DNA of 64,000 nucleotides, from assembly GCA_937958475.1 (NCBI GenBank), contig CALFXR010000156.1, forward strand, positions 1 to 64,000, read 5' to 3'. Positions 8,073 to 15,960 of this stretch are shown piece after piece (the first letter of the stretch is position 1; each line of letters begins with the position of its first letter). The notes under the pieces are model-generated. The model searched no databases. It was given only the letters and a program-made list of their open reading frames with translations, and had not been told where the DNA came from. Made by a program: the position numbers and the translations under genes. Origin of the DNA: an uncultured Mesorhizobium sp. (GTDB taxonomy: Bacteria > Pseudomonadota > Alphaproteobacteria > Rhizobiales > Rhizobiaceae).

Positions 8073-8687
8073 ATGTCGGTTGTGGTGCAAACGTCTGCGA
8101 CGAATCGGCGACTGACGACGGTCGCTGCGCTGAAGGCTGAACTCGACGTCACCACCGGCGCCGACGACGCCTATCTCGCCGCCCTCGTTGACCAGGCGAG
8201 CAACGCGGTGCACGATTGGTGCGGCCGTGCCTTCGCGGTCGAGACCGTCCGGGAAACGATCGAACTGCCGATCGCGAACCCGTCGATCCTTCCCGCCCGC
8301 TGGCCCTTGGTCGCCGTGGTCAGCGCCACGGCCGACGGCGGGGCATTCGACATCGCCGATGTCGAAAGCGACGACGGCGCCTGTCTCGCCTATCGCCTGG
8401 ACGAAGACGGCGAGCGGCTCGACTGGCCCGCCGGCGAACTGGTCATCACCTACCAGGCCGGCTATGCGCTGCCCGGCGAGCCCGGCCGGACGCTGCCCCA
8501 TGCCGTCGAGCGGGCCGCGCTCATCCTCGCCAAGGGCTACGCCGCTGCCCGCGGCCGCGATCCTCTCATTCGCTCAGAGACGGTCGAGGGCGCCGGCTCG
8601 ACGGACTATTTCGCCGGCACCGTTTCCGACCTTCCCCCTGAAGTCGAGGCGCTGCTCACCCACTACCGCAAGCTCTCATACGGATGA
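8073..8687 (+). CDS. Head-tail connector, gp6-like
   Basis: A 204-residue protein matching the phage gp6/YqbG head-tail connector type: helical N-terminus (LTTVAALKAELDVTTGADDAYLAAL), then DQASNAVHDWCGRAF, a beta insertion, and a C-terminal helical part ending in LLTHYRKLSYG. It would sit below the portal as adaptor ring. A ggaggt ribosome binding site precedes its ATG. For an element without tail genes, this and the two neck-like genes downstream would be the surfaces that must fit a helper phage tail. Confidence 0.85.
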   Translation: MSVVVQTSATNRRLTTVAALKAELDVTTGADDAYLAALVDQASNAVHDWCGRAFAVETVRETIELPIANPSILPARWPLVAVVSATADGGAFDIADVESDDGACLAYRLDEDGERLDWPAGELVITYQAGYALPGEPGRTLPHAVERAALILAKGYAAARGRDPLIRSETVEGAGSTDYFAGTVSDLPPEVEALLTHYRKLSYG

Positions 8688-9103
8688 CCGCCATGTTGAA
8701 CCCCGGCGACTATAGCCTTTGCGACCTCGCCATCACGTCCGCGCTCTCCGGCGTGGCGCAGACGCCGATCCAGAACCTGGAGGGCATCCTCGCCGCCACG
8801 ATCGAGGCGAAACTGTCCTATGGTAGCGGCGGGACCAGCCTGAAGGCCTACGTACAGACGACGCTCGACGACGGCCAGACGTGGGTCGATATCGCGTCCT
8901 TCGCCTTCACGACGTCCAGCGCGACGAAGCTGATCAACCTCTCCGGCCTCACGCCGAAGACCACGGCCGTCACGCCGAGCGACGGCTCGTTGACCGACGA
9001 CACCTGCGTCGACGGCATCCTCGGATCGGCCCTCAGGGTGAAGCTGACCAGCGTCGGCACCTACGCCAACACCGTCTTCAGCGTGAAGGCGAGCGTGCGT
9101 TGA
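8684..9103 (+). CDS. Putative structural protein of the head module
   Basis: A 139-residue protein starting in an ATGA overlap with the connector gene. It is glycine-, serine- and threonine-rich and predicted beta (KLSYGSGGTSLKAYVQTTLDDGQTW), like small decoration or neck proteins of phages. Its stop overlaps the TTG start of the next gene. No precise family is assigned. Confidence 0.65.
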   Translation: MTAMLNPGDYSLCDLAITSALSGVAQTPIQNLEGILAATIEAKLSYGSGGTSLKAYVQTTLDDGQTWVDIASFAFTTSSATKLINLSGLTPKTTAVTPSDGSLTDDTCVDGILGSALRVKLTSVGTYANTVFSVKASVR

Positions 9104-9489
9104 ACCAACTGCTCGCCCAACTCGACAGGAGGCTCGCCCGCCGCGGCGAGGACGTGTTCCTCCGGCGCACCGTCGGTACGTCGAATCGCTCCTATGTCGA
9201 GGCGCGCATCCCGGCGATAGTTCGGGCGCTCACGGTCGAGCAACTCATCGGCAACATCACCCAGCAGAACTATGTGCTGATCATCAGCCCGACGCACCTC
9301 CTGCGCCAGCAGTGGCCCGGCGGGAAGACGCCGGCAGCGACCGGCGGGCTCATCGACCCGACCGACTACCGCCTGCCCACCACGTCCGATGTCGTGTTTC
9401 TCCGCGGTGCGCAGAAGGCGATCCAGCGCGTCGCGCCCGTCTTCGATAGCGGCGAGTGTGTCCGCATCGAACTGAACGTGCTCGGGTAG
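9100..9489 (+). CDS. Putative head-closure / neck protein
   Basis: A 129-residue protein read from a TTG at 9100 that overlaps the previous stop (TTGA). This start is preferred because the whole module uses such couplings. The sequence contains RGEDVFLRRTVGTSN and NYVLIISPTHLLRQQWPG, with the small beta-barrel look of head-completion or head-tail joining proteins. Assignment rests mainly on position between the connector and the HNH gene. Confidence 0.6.
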   Translation: MNQLLAQLDRRLARRGEDVFLRRTVGTSNRSYVEARIPAIVRALTVEQLIGNITQQNYVLIISPTHLLRQQWPGGKTPAATGGLIDPTDYRLPTTSDVVFLRGAQKAIQRVAPVFDSGECVRIELNVLG

Positions 9490-9494
9490 CGCCG

Positions 9495-9932
9495 ATGCCG
9501 TCCCGCCCCGCCCGCATCTGCGCCTGCGGCCACCGCGTCCCGTCCGGCCAGCGCTGCGCCTGTCAGCAAGCCAGGGAGCGCGACCGCCCGTCCGCCCGCC
9601 AGCGCGGCTATGACACCGGGTTTGAGAAGGCGGCCAAGGCGTTCCTCGCCGATCCCGGCCATGAGCGTTGCGCGTGCGGCAAGCCTGCCGTGCTGGTCCG
9701 CCACAAGATCAGCATCCGCAAGCGCCCCGATCTCAGGATGGACCGATCGAACTGGCTTCCTGGCTGCAGGTCGTGCAACGCGCGCGACGCCCGCGCCGAC
9801 CAGCGCGACCCGGGGGTGGTCGCCGACTTTGGGCCCGGGGGGCGGGACCGTTCGGGGCAGCAGCGCGAGAAAATTTCGAATCCGACCAGCTTTTTCGCCT
9901 CCGAGCCCGATTCGGGAGGGAAGGCACGATGA
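9495..9932 (+). CDS. HNH endonuclease
   Basis: A 145-residue HNH nuclease. The N-terminus carries a CACGHRV...CAC cysteine pair, then CACGKPAVLVRHKISIRKRP with the H of the HNH core, and NWLPGCRSCNARDA with the second half of the zinc-supported motif. HNH proteins beside terminase genes in HK97-type phages assist terminase in genome cleavage at cos sites. An HNH gene before TerS and TerL is also standard in capsid-forming islands. The stop overlaps the TerS start (ATGA). The last third is low-complexity and probably disordered. Confidence 0.85.
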   Translation: MPSRPARICACGHRVPSGQRCACQQARERDRPSARQRGYDTGFEKAAKAFLADPGHERCACGKPAVLVRHKISIRKRPDLRMDRSNWLPGCRSCNARDARADQRDPGVVADFGPGGRDRSGQQREKISNPTSFFASEPDSGGKAR

Positions 9933-10345
9933 CGGCAGGCCGGAAGCCGAACCTGAAGGCGATCGACGGCGGCCTGAAAGGTGCGCCTCGCACGCCCGAT
10001 CACATCCCGGCAGACATGGCCGGCGAGTGGAAAACGATCGCCGCCGACCTCGCGCGGCGGAAGCTCCTCACGTCGGCAATGCTGGGGCTGCTGTCGACCT
10101 ACATCATCGCGTTGTGGAGCGCCCGACAAGCGCAGGCGGCGATTGCGAAGCATGGCGTGCTGGTCAAGGGCGCGCACCAGGCGCTGAAACCGAACCCGGC
10201 CAACGGGCTCCTCTCGAAATCGCTGGAGGCGGTCGCCCGGTTGGGCGCGGAACTCGGCATCTCGCCGGCCGCAAGGTCGAAAGCCAATTTCTCCCCGACA
10301 GGAGCTCCAGCCGATGACGGTGCGCCGCCCGACCTGGATTTATGA
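9929..10345 (+). CDS. terS: Terminase small subunit, P27 family
   Basis: A 138-residue DNA-recognition subunit of the packaging motor. GRKPNLKAIDGG at the N-terminus and the central AEWK-type segment (MAGEWKTIAADLARRKLLT) followed by a long helix (ALWSARQAQAAIAKHGVLV) are typical of the phage terminase P27 family. It overlaps the HNH stop by 4 bp and the TerL start by 32 bp. In satellites the small terminase decides which DNA is packaged, so this gene should direct packaging of the element itself. Confidence 0.9.
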   Translation: MTAGRKPNLKAIDGGLKGAPRTPDHIPADMAGEWKTIAADLARRKLLTSAMLGLLSTYIIALWSARQAQAAIAKHGVLVKGAHQALKPNPANGLLSKSLEAVARLGAELGISPAARSKANFSPTGAPADDGAPPDLDL

Positions 10346-11912
10346 CGGCACGGTGATCGACGACCCGTTCGGCTACGGCGAGCGGGCAGTCGACTTCCTC
10401 CGCCGCCTCCGCCACCCGAAATCGCGCCTGCCCGACCAGGCGTTCGATCTGCCGTTCTTCTGGGAGCGGATCGTCCGACGCATCTATGGGCCGTGCGACG
10501 GCAAGGGCCGGCGGCTGGTCAAGACTGTGTTCGTCCTCCTGCCACGCGGTGCGCGCAAGACGACGCTCGGCGCCGGCCTGTCTCTGCTGCACACGTTCGG
10601 CTACGAGCGCGCAACCGGCGGCCAGGCGCTCGCTGCGGCCTCGGCCGAGGATCAGGCAACCATTGCCTTCGACGAGGCACTGGCGATCACCAAGGCGACG
10701 CCATGGCTCGCCAAGGTGGCGAAGCCGACGGAATCGACCCTCCTCCTCGAGCATCCGAAGACCGGTTCCGTGTTCCGGGCGATCTCGTCGGACGGCGCGG
10801 CCCAGCTCGGCAAGACGCCCAACTTCGTCCTCGCCGACGAGTTGATCGCGTGGAAGAACCGCGAGCTGTGGAAGGCGCTGCGCACCGGCCTGGTCAAGGT
10901 CGCCGGCTCGCTACTCATCGTCATCACGCAAGCCGGCCGCGGGCAGGAGAACCTCGCGTTCAAGATGCTGGAATACGCCCGCAAGGTCGATGCGGGCGAG
11001 ATCGACGATCCCGGGTTCCTCCCCGTTCTGTTCGAAATGGCGGCCGATGCCGATTGGCGAGACGAGCGCCTGTGGCACCTGGTCAACCCCGGCCTCGCCG
11101 AAGGCTTCCCCGACCTCGACGGCCTGCGCCAGCTCGCCCGTGAGGCAGCGGAGCGCCCCGCCGATCGCGACGACTTCCGGCAATTCAATCTGAACGTCTG
11201 GCTCGACCATAGCGCTTCGCCCTTCGTCGACATGGGTGTCTATGACGAAGGCGCCGGGCCCGTGGACCTCGACGAGCTTGAAGGCGAGCCGTGTTGGATC
11301 GCCGTCGACATGGGGCTCACCACGGACCTCACGGCCGTGGTGGCGTGCTGGCGCGACGGCGAGGACGGTTTCCAGGTCGCGGCGTGGTTCTTCTGCCCGG
11401 CCGACAACCTTCAGGGCCGCGCCGATCGCGACGGCGTGCCGTACCCACATTGGGCCGATCTCGGCTTCATCATCCCGACGCCGGGCAACGTCACCGACTA
11501 TTCCGCCGTCGAGCAGCACATCCGCGGGCTCGTCGACCGCTTCAACGTGCAGGAGATTGTCGCCGACCCGGCTTATGCGCAGTCCGTCATCACGCCATTG
11601 ACGGCCGACGGCCTGCCGACCGCGACCATGCGGCAGGGCTGGATCACGATGGCGCCGGCCGTGAAGGAGTTGGAACGCGCCATCGTCGGCCGCCGCTTCC
11701 GCCACGGCGGCAATCCGGTACTGCGTTGGAACTTCGACAACGTCGCGATCGAGACGGACAAGGCCGGCAACCGCATGTTCCACAAAGGCAGGTCGAAAGA
11801 CCGCATCGACGGGGCCGTGGCGAGCGCCATGGCCGTGGCGCGCTGCGCCGCCGGGGACGCCCGATCGGCCTACGAATCCGACGAGTGGTCCGACGACGAC
11901 GGGTGGTTCTGA
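10314..11912 (+). CDS. terL: Terminase large subunit
   Basis: A 532-residue packaging ATPase-nuclease. The Walker A segment is LLPRGARKTT with Lys82-Thr83, the variant P-loop seen in HK97-type TerL proteins. Walker B is FVLADEL near residue 177. The C-terminal RNase H-like nuclease has an aspartate in IAVDMGLTTD, a second in IVADPAY and a third in DRIDGAVASAMA. It overlaps terS by 32 bp, and its stop shares a base with the next start (TGATG). Here terminase is downstream of the head genes, whereas canonical lambdoid/HK97 phages place it first. Confidence 0.95.
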   Translation: MTVRRPTWIYDGTVIDDPFGYGERAVDFLRRLRHPKSRLPDQAFDLPFFWERIVRRIYGPCDGKGRRLVKTVFVLLPRGARKTTLGAGLSLLHTFGYERATGGQALAAASAEDQATIAFDEALAITKATPWLAKVAKPTESTLLLEHPKTGSVFRAISSDGAAQLGKTPNFVLADELIAWKNRELWKALRTGLVKVAGSLLIVITQAGRGQENLAFKMLEYARKVDAGEIDDPGFLPVLFEMAADADWRDERLWHLVNPGLAEGFPDLDGLRQLAREAAERPADRDDFRQFNLNVWLDHSASPFVDMGVYDEGAGPVDLDELEGEPCWIAVDMGLTTDLTAVVACWRDGEDGFQVAAWFFCPADNLQGRADRDGVPYPHWADLGFIIPTPGNVTDYSAVEQHIRGLVDRFNVQEIVADPAYAQSVITPLTADGLPTATMRQGWITMAPAVKELERAIVGRRFRHGGNPVLRWNFDNVAIETDKAGNRMFHKGRSKDRIDGAVASAMAVARCAAGDARSAYESDEWSDDDGWF

Positions 11913-13006
11913 TGCTGGCGATCACGGAAACCGTCCGCATCCTGCGCTCCGTCCAGGCGGCGACTGACGAGCGACTACGGCGCCTGCGGCGTCAACGGCT
12001 TGAAGAAGCCATGTCGAAGCGACGGACGCTCAATAAGGAACGTCGTGCTCACCTGATACGGACGGCGGCCGACATCCTTAGGCGCGGCGTCGCTTCGAAG
12101 TTCGAATTCGAAGCGTCCTGCCGGCATGGATTGCGCGGCGGTCTCTGCCTTGAGGGCTGGGGCTGGTCGGACGCCGACGCTGTTGCAGCGGATGTCGTGG
12201 CCGCGGCACTGGCCCAGATCGGCGCGGTGCGGCCGACCTGGTACGAGGGCCAACCGGAATGGACGCAACCGGCGCACTCGCCGATCGAGCGCGTGTTCTG
12301 CGAGCGGTGCGGGACGAAGATCCCGGACACGCGCGGGGAAAACGCGGGGACCGCTACTCGCTTCTGTTCAGACCTATGCCGCGCTGCTGCCAGCACCGAC
12401 CGTCACAGGCGCATGATCAGTCTCTTCGACGGCGCGGAGCGTGAGGCTGTTCGCGCCGCCCTGAAATCCCAAAGGAAGGCAGTGGCCGCGGATGCGCGCG
12501 TTCGCGTCTGCGAGGGATGCGGGAACACCTACGAGAACGGGGACAGCAAGTCGCGGTTCTGCTCTCGCGCTTGCGCCAATAGGAACAACTCGACTGTCGT
12601 CGAGCGCAAGTGCGAGTGCTGTGGGAAGCCCTTCGTCGCCAGTCGGCCCGGGGGGAGGTATTGCTCTCGCGCCTGCGTCAACCGGGAATACAAGGTCAGA
12701 AAAGCCGCCACCTCGGCGGCTCGCGCCTGCCTGAACTGCGGGAAGGCGTTCCGCGCTCATGATCCGGCTACCCGCTTCTGCAACCTCGTCTGCGCCGCGG
12801 CCTACAACCACGACAAGCTTCAGGATCTGACTTGCGAGACGTGCAAGACCCGGTTCCGCCCCCGAGGCCCATTCGATCGGCGCCGCTTCTGCTCCAAGCG
12901 ATGTCAGCCCGGCGCCATCGCCGCGATGACCACCGACACGCCACCCCTGGCGCCCGACCACCTGGAGCCGGTGGCGAGTGCGTTCCGGTGCGACGAGACC
13001 GGATAA
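11912..13006 (+). CDS. Protein with five tandem zinc fingers
   Basis: A 364-residue protein immediately coupled to terL. Residues 1-125 form a helical region (RRLRRQRLEEAMSKRR). After that come five consecutive four-cysteine units of the form CxxC, 12-19 residues, then FCSxxC or similar: FCERCG...FCSDLC, VCEGCG...FCSRAC, KCECCG...YCSRAC, ACLNCG...FCNLVC and TCETCK...FCSKRC. The spacing suggests small treble-clef or ribbon modules that bind nucleic acid. Single copies occur in phage proteins; an array of five next to terminase is unusual. Function unknown; packaging-site recognition or regulation are possibilities. Confidence 0.75.
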   Translation: MLAITETVRILRSVQAATDERLRRLRRQRLEEAMSKRRTLNKERRAHLIRTAADILRRGVASKFEFEASCRHGLRGGLCLEGWGWSDADAVAADVVAAALAQIGAVRPTWYEGQPEWTQPAHSPIERVFCERCGTKIPDTRGENAGTATRFCSDLCRAAASTDRHRRMISLFDGAEREAVRAALKSQRKAVAADARVRVCEGCGNTYENGDSKSRFCSRACANRNNSTVVERKCECCGKPFVASRPGGRYCSRACVNREYKVRKAATSAARACLNCGKAFRAHDPATRFCNLVCAAAYNHDKLQDLTCETCKTRFRPRGPFDRRRFCSKRCQPGAIAAMTTDTPPLAPDHLEPVASAFRCDETG

Positions 13007-13102
13007 ACGTTGCGCAGCTTCGGCCGGTTATCTCTGCACGCCGCTCAGCAGGCGGTGATCATACCGTTGCCGGGTCGCGTCACAGTCGGGGAATAGTTTA
13101 CT

Positions 13103-13564
13103 GTGCCAATGGTCGGACACAGGCCAGCAATTGCTTTTCTGATCTTCGTGGGCTACGCCGGACTAAAATGGACGGCGTGGGAACTCATGGGATATTGGGA
13201 GGCGCTGCCGCAGGAGTGCCCGCCAGCACATGCGGTAGATACCAAAATTGAGGTTGTGTACCGGGTAGTACATTCCGACCCGCCTCAAAAAGGACATTTC
13301 GAGTCTTACGCGAAGCAGGGGAAGAAGGCTCCCCCGGGCGTCGATGACTGTTCCTGGGCGTCCTGCTCACTCTGCACTTGCATCGACAAGATGCGCAATT
13401 TTGCAGGTCTGCCCAAGGTACGAGCTCGCGGGCCGTGCTTTGTTGCTACACTGGCGATCCCCGCGGGCGCGGGCAAATCTGTGGCGAAGGGTAAGCATAT
13501 CGATTTCTGGATGTTCGACACATTCGATCCCGTCGCAGCGACGGTAGCGGTTGAGGCTGTGTGA
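13103..13564 (+). CDS. Cargo gene A, unknown function
   Basis: A 153-residue protein from a GTG at 13103, with ggggaa as a fair ribosome binding site 10 bases upstream; an ATG at 13109 is an alternative. The core (YRVVHSDPPQKGHFESYAKQ, then CSWASCSLC and a conserved-looking HIDFWMFDTFDP end) resembles a widespread family of small proteins beginning with an RxVxSxPPT-type strand, whose biochemical role I do not know. A short hydrophobic stretch near the N-terminus may be a leader or a mis-set start. It is tightly joined to the next gene, and the pair is AT-richer than the rest of the element. Confidence 0.6.
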   Translation: MPMVGHRPAIAFLIFVGYAGLKWTAWELMGYWEALPQECPPAHAVDTKIEVVYRVVHSDPPQKGHFESYAKQGKKAPPGVDDCSWASCSLCTCIDKMRNFAGLPKVRARGPCFVATLAIPAGAGKSVAKGKHIDFWMFDTFDPVAATVAVEAV

Positions 13565-14580
13565 TGGCTGTCCATCGCAGGTCAGCGATTTTCGATGCCA
13601 CGCTTGTCTACCTCGACGAGCCACAGATCATTACGCTGATTTCTCAGAAAACGAGGATCGTTGCGGTCGCAATTCCCTACGGCAATCCGGAAGCGTCCAT
13701 GTTCCTCGCAACAACGGCGACGGATAAGGATTGGAACAAGTACCTCTCGGGTACCGTTGATCTTCGGTATCTTTTCACTTTTCCTACTGTCCGGGTGCAA
13801 TACTTTTTCGACCTTCACACAATGAAGGACAAGAAAGTGATGATGACGCCTTGGGAGGGGGAGATCGATGAGAAATATTTGCCTCTCCCGCGGTTCTTCT
13901 CAACAAATCACACCGAAGAGTATAAAGTCGACGATCGAGCTACGGACACCGAGCAGCTCCTGATCGACGGCGAATGGGAGCTTCAGGACTTCGGCCAGTT
14001 TCAGCAGAAATATGCTGACATCTACGCTTTCATCATTGCAACCGACACCTGGAAGTCGGCTGGAGCCACCCAAGCGGCAAAGCGGCGGGTGAAAGACGCA
14101 TTCCTGGATCGTCCCTTCCGAGGCGGGTTCAGCTACGTACACCTCTTTCGCGATTTGAACGACAACGTGCCAAGAGCCGATCAGCTCAACCTCAGCAAGA
14201 TCAAATACGCATCTCCTGGGCATGTGGAGATCTATGGAAAAGAGGAGGTGTTCGACCACCTCCACAACATCATTCCGAACTTCCTCCACAAGCGCGAAAA
14301 GCTCTCTGAAGCCTATCGTGTGTTCCATAAGTACCTGTCAGAAAATCACTATTTCAAGATCGACGGGCATCAGTACCCAAAGAACGATCCCACAGAGAAA
14401 TACATGAAGGCACGGTCCAAGGAGTTGGCCGAGGAGATGCTCGCTCCGGACTTCGATGCCGTTTGGGAACTCACCGAAAAGAACGCGCTGGTTGCCGCGA
14501 AAGTCGTCTTGTCGTTTTACCGTCGACTGAATGACGCCGCGACCTATTTCGCGCAGGGTCGCATCGCCTACGGCGACTGA
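13564..14580 (+). CDS. Cargo gene B, unknown function
   Basis: A 338-residue soluble protein whose ATG at 13564 overlaps the stop of cargo gene A (GTGATG, so a GTG at 13561 is also possible). The N-terminal 70 residues (DATLVYLDEPQIITLISQKTRIVAVAI, then YLFTFPTVRVQYFFDL) look like a small domain often met in uncharacterised bacterial proteins, reminiscent of DUF6575. The rest is helical, with no nuclease, ATPase, methylase or protease motif that I can see. Base composition is visibly lower in GC (25 of 60 G+C in 14341-14400). A two-gene accessory module with a recent separate origin is likely. Confidence 0.65.
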   Translation: MAVHRRSAIFDATLVYLDEPQIITLISQKTRIVAVAIPYGNPEASMFLATTATDKDWNKYLSGTVDLRYLFTFPTVRVQYFFDLHTMKDKKVMMTPWEGEIDEKYLPLPRFFSTNHTEEYKVDDRATDTEQLLIDGEWELQDFGQFQQKYADIYAFIIATDTWKSAGATQAAKRRVKDAFLDRPFRGGFSYVHLFRDLNDNVPRADQLNLSKIKYASPGHVEIYGKEEVFDHLHNIIPNFLHKREKLSEAYRVFHKYLSENHYFKIDGHQYPKNDPTEKYMKARSKELAEEMLAPDFDAVWELTEKNALVAAKVVLSFYRRLNDAATYFAQGRIAYGD

Positions 14581-14934
14581 TCAGTCGGTGTCACCGTAGT
14601 AGAACACTGGCGTCCCGGTCGGCGTGTCGAAACGGCAGGCAGTGACCGCCATCCGCGTCGCCAACGTCCCCGCCGCCGAGCCCGAAGGCGGACAACACGC
14701 GGACAAACCCCGGACATTTGCGGGACGACCCGCCTTCGGCTTAGCGGCGGACGCCTATTGCCAGGCTGGCGATTCGGGGGCATTCTCAGCGCACCCGGTG
14801 ACGGCGCCAACCGCCACCGGGCACTTGCCACCAGAAGCCATTGCAGGGCCTCGCAGTGACCGAATCCCCTATAACATTCCCGTCTCGGCCGTCGCCAGCG
14901 CTGCCATTGGCTTCCCCAACCTTTGGAGAAGACC
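14581..14934. other. Intergenic region with a long inverted repeat
   Basis: This 354-base gap in a tightly packed element has no convincing gene; reading frames that cross it lack family character and conflict with the well-supported start at 14935. It contains a 13-bp inverted repeat with one mismatch at 14679-14691/14730-14742, enclosing a 38-base loop with short ggaca repeats. It may hold a promoter for the last three genes, a structured RNA, or a packaging or replication site. Confidence 0.45.
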
Positions 14935-15270
14935 ATGCAATCGAACGTCGTACAGTTCCCACCATCTCGGCGGGGCCGAACCTTCGCTCCTGAGTTCGTA
15001 CTGTTCGAAGGGCACCGCCGCCGCCAGTGGACCGTCGCCGAGCGCGCGGCCGACGGCGCCGTGATCTACCATACCGTTTTCCGAGGCCGTCACAGCGAGG
15101 CCGTCGCCATGTCGCGCCACATGGCACAGGCTGAAGCACGGCAAGCACGCTGGATGGAAACGCTCGCCGCCGACCCGCTCGGTCGCGCCTACCTCGCCCT
15201 GTCGCCCGAGACGCGCGCAGCGATGATTCAGATCTTCGCCTCGATTGACCGCGCGGAGATTCGAGCATGA
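14935..15270 (+). CDS. Small hypothetical protein
   Basis: A 111-residue basic protein preceded by a strong ribosome binding site (ggagaag, 14925-14931), which fixes the ATG at 14935. The sequence (RTFAPEFVLFEGHRRRQWTVAERAADGAVIYHTVF, in two parts around residues 14-48) suggests a small alpha/beta DNA- or RNA-associated protein, but no family is recognised. It is the first of three coupled genes at the right end of the element. Confidence 0.6.
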   Translation: MQSNVVQFPPSRRGRTFAPEFVLFEGHRRRQWTVAERAADGAVIYHTVFRGRHSEAVAMSRHMAQAEARQARWMETLAADPLGRAYLALSPETRAAMIQIFASIDRAEIRA

Positions 15271-15515
15271 ACGCGCCTCTGACCCGCCGCGCCGCCCTTG
15301 CCGGTGCAATAGCCGTTCCCGCCGCTGCCGTGACCGTAGGAGCCGCGCCAGCCGCGCCGGATCCACACGCCCGCCTCGCCGCTGCCATCGCCGAGATGAA
15401 GGCCGCCGCCATGGCGGTCGACCCAACCATCACGCGATGGTCAACCGCCGTCGCCGAGGATGGCGACCTGACGTGCTCCTTCATGCTCGCCGGCCTGAGG
15501 GGAGACGCACGATGA
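15267..15515 (+). CDS. Small protein with a twin-arginine-like leader
   Basis: An 82-residue protein starting in an ATGA overlap. Residues 6-26 (TRRAALAGAIAVPAAAVTVG) have two arginines followed by an alanine-rich hydrophobic stretch and a possible AxA cleavage site near residue 30, the pattern of a Tat export signal. The remaining 50 residues are helical and unassigned. An exported product from a mobile element could be a host-surface trait, but this is speculative. Confidence 0.5.
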   Translation: MNAPLTRRAALAGAIAVPAAAVTVGAAPAAPDPHARLAAAIAEMKAAAMAVDPTITRWSTAVAEDGDLTCSFMLAGLRGDAR

Positions 15516-15808
15516 ACGCGCCCGCCAACTTTCCGCTGCCGTATGAAGGCGAGCAGCCGAACGACGCCGTCGCGCAGGTACTAGCGCGGCTCCGTGTCGT
15601 CGGCCACGTGCTGGAGCAATCCGTCACCGCCGGCATGACGGCCGACGTTGTGTCGGACATCCGATCGGTCTTGCTCGACGTCGAGGACGACCTTGCGCCG
15701 ATCCTCGCCTTCCTGAACAAGCTCGAAAGCCCGGACACGATGAACCGCTATCGTGCGGCCCGGCGAGAGGTTATCGCCGCCAGCGCGGCGACACACCCCC
15801 TCCTCTAG
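15512..15808 (+). CDS. Small hypothetical helical protein
   Basis: A 98-residue acidic, helical protein whose ATG at 15512 overlaps the preceding stop (ATGA). It has no membrane segment or recognisable motif. It is the last gene of the element, and a strong terminator follows 33 bases after its stop. Confidence 0.55.
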   Translation: MNAPANFPLPYEGEQPNDAVAQVLARLRVVGHVLEQSVTAGMTADVVSDIRSVLLDVEDDLAPILAFLNKLESPDTMNRYRAARREVIAASAATHPLL

Positions 15809-15840
15809 GGCCTACCGCCGGACTGATTCCCCGCCCTATC

Positions 15841-15870
15841 AAAGCCGCTCCGGAAACGGGGCGGCTTTTT
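15841..15870 (+). terminator. Rho-independent terminator at the element's right end
   Basis: A 12-bp stem (15841-15852 with 15857-15868, one G-T wobble) is closed by a gaaa tetraloop and followed by a run of five T. It would end the long plus-strand transcripts of the element before they run antisense into the tRNA-Lys gene. Confidence 0.85.
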
Positions 15871-15878
15871 CGCACCCA

Positions 15879-15897
15879 GGAACCCATACGGAACCCA
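15879..15897 (+). repeat. Right arm-type repeat, ggaacccatacggaaccca
   Basis: Exact 19-bp copy of 236-254 in the same orientation. Both copies are followed within about 15-25 bases by a related ggccga...ataagtag...ccga sequence, so the shared block is longer than the exact core. Its place between the terminator and the right attachment site fits an integrase or directionality-factor arm site. Confidence 0.6.
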
Positions 15898-15960
15898 AAC
15901 GCATTTCCGGCCGAAACATAAGTAGCCGATCCTCGATAAATTGTTGTTATTATTGGAATT

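Noticed and set aside
14624..15064. Protein of about 146 residues across the 14.6-15.1 kb gap
   Set aside because: No family character, no good ribosome binding site, and it conflicts with the well-supported start at 14935.
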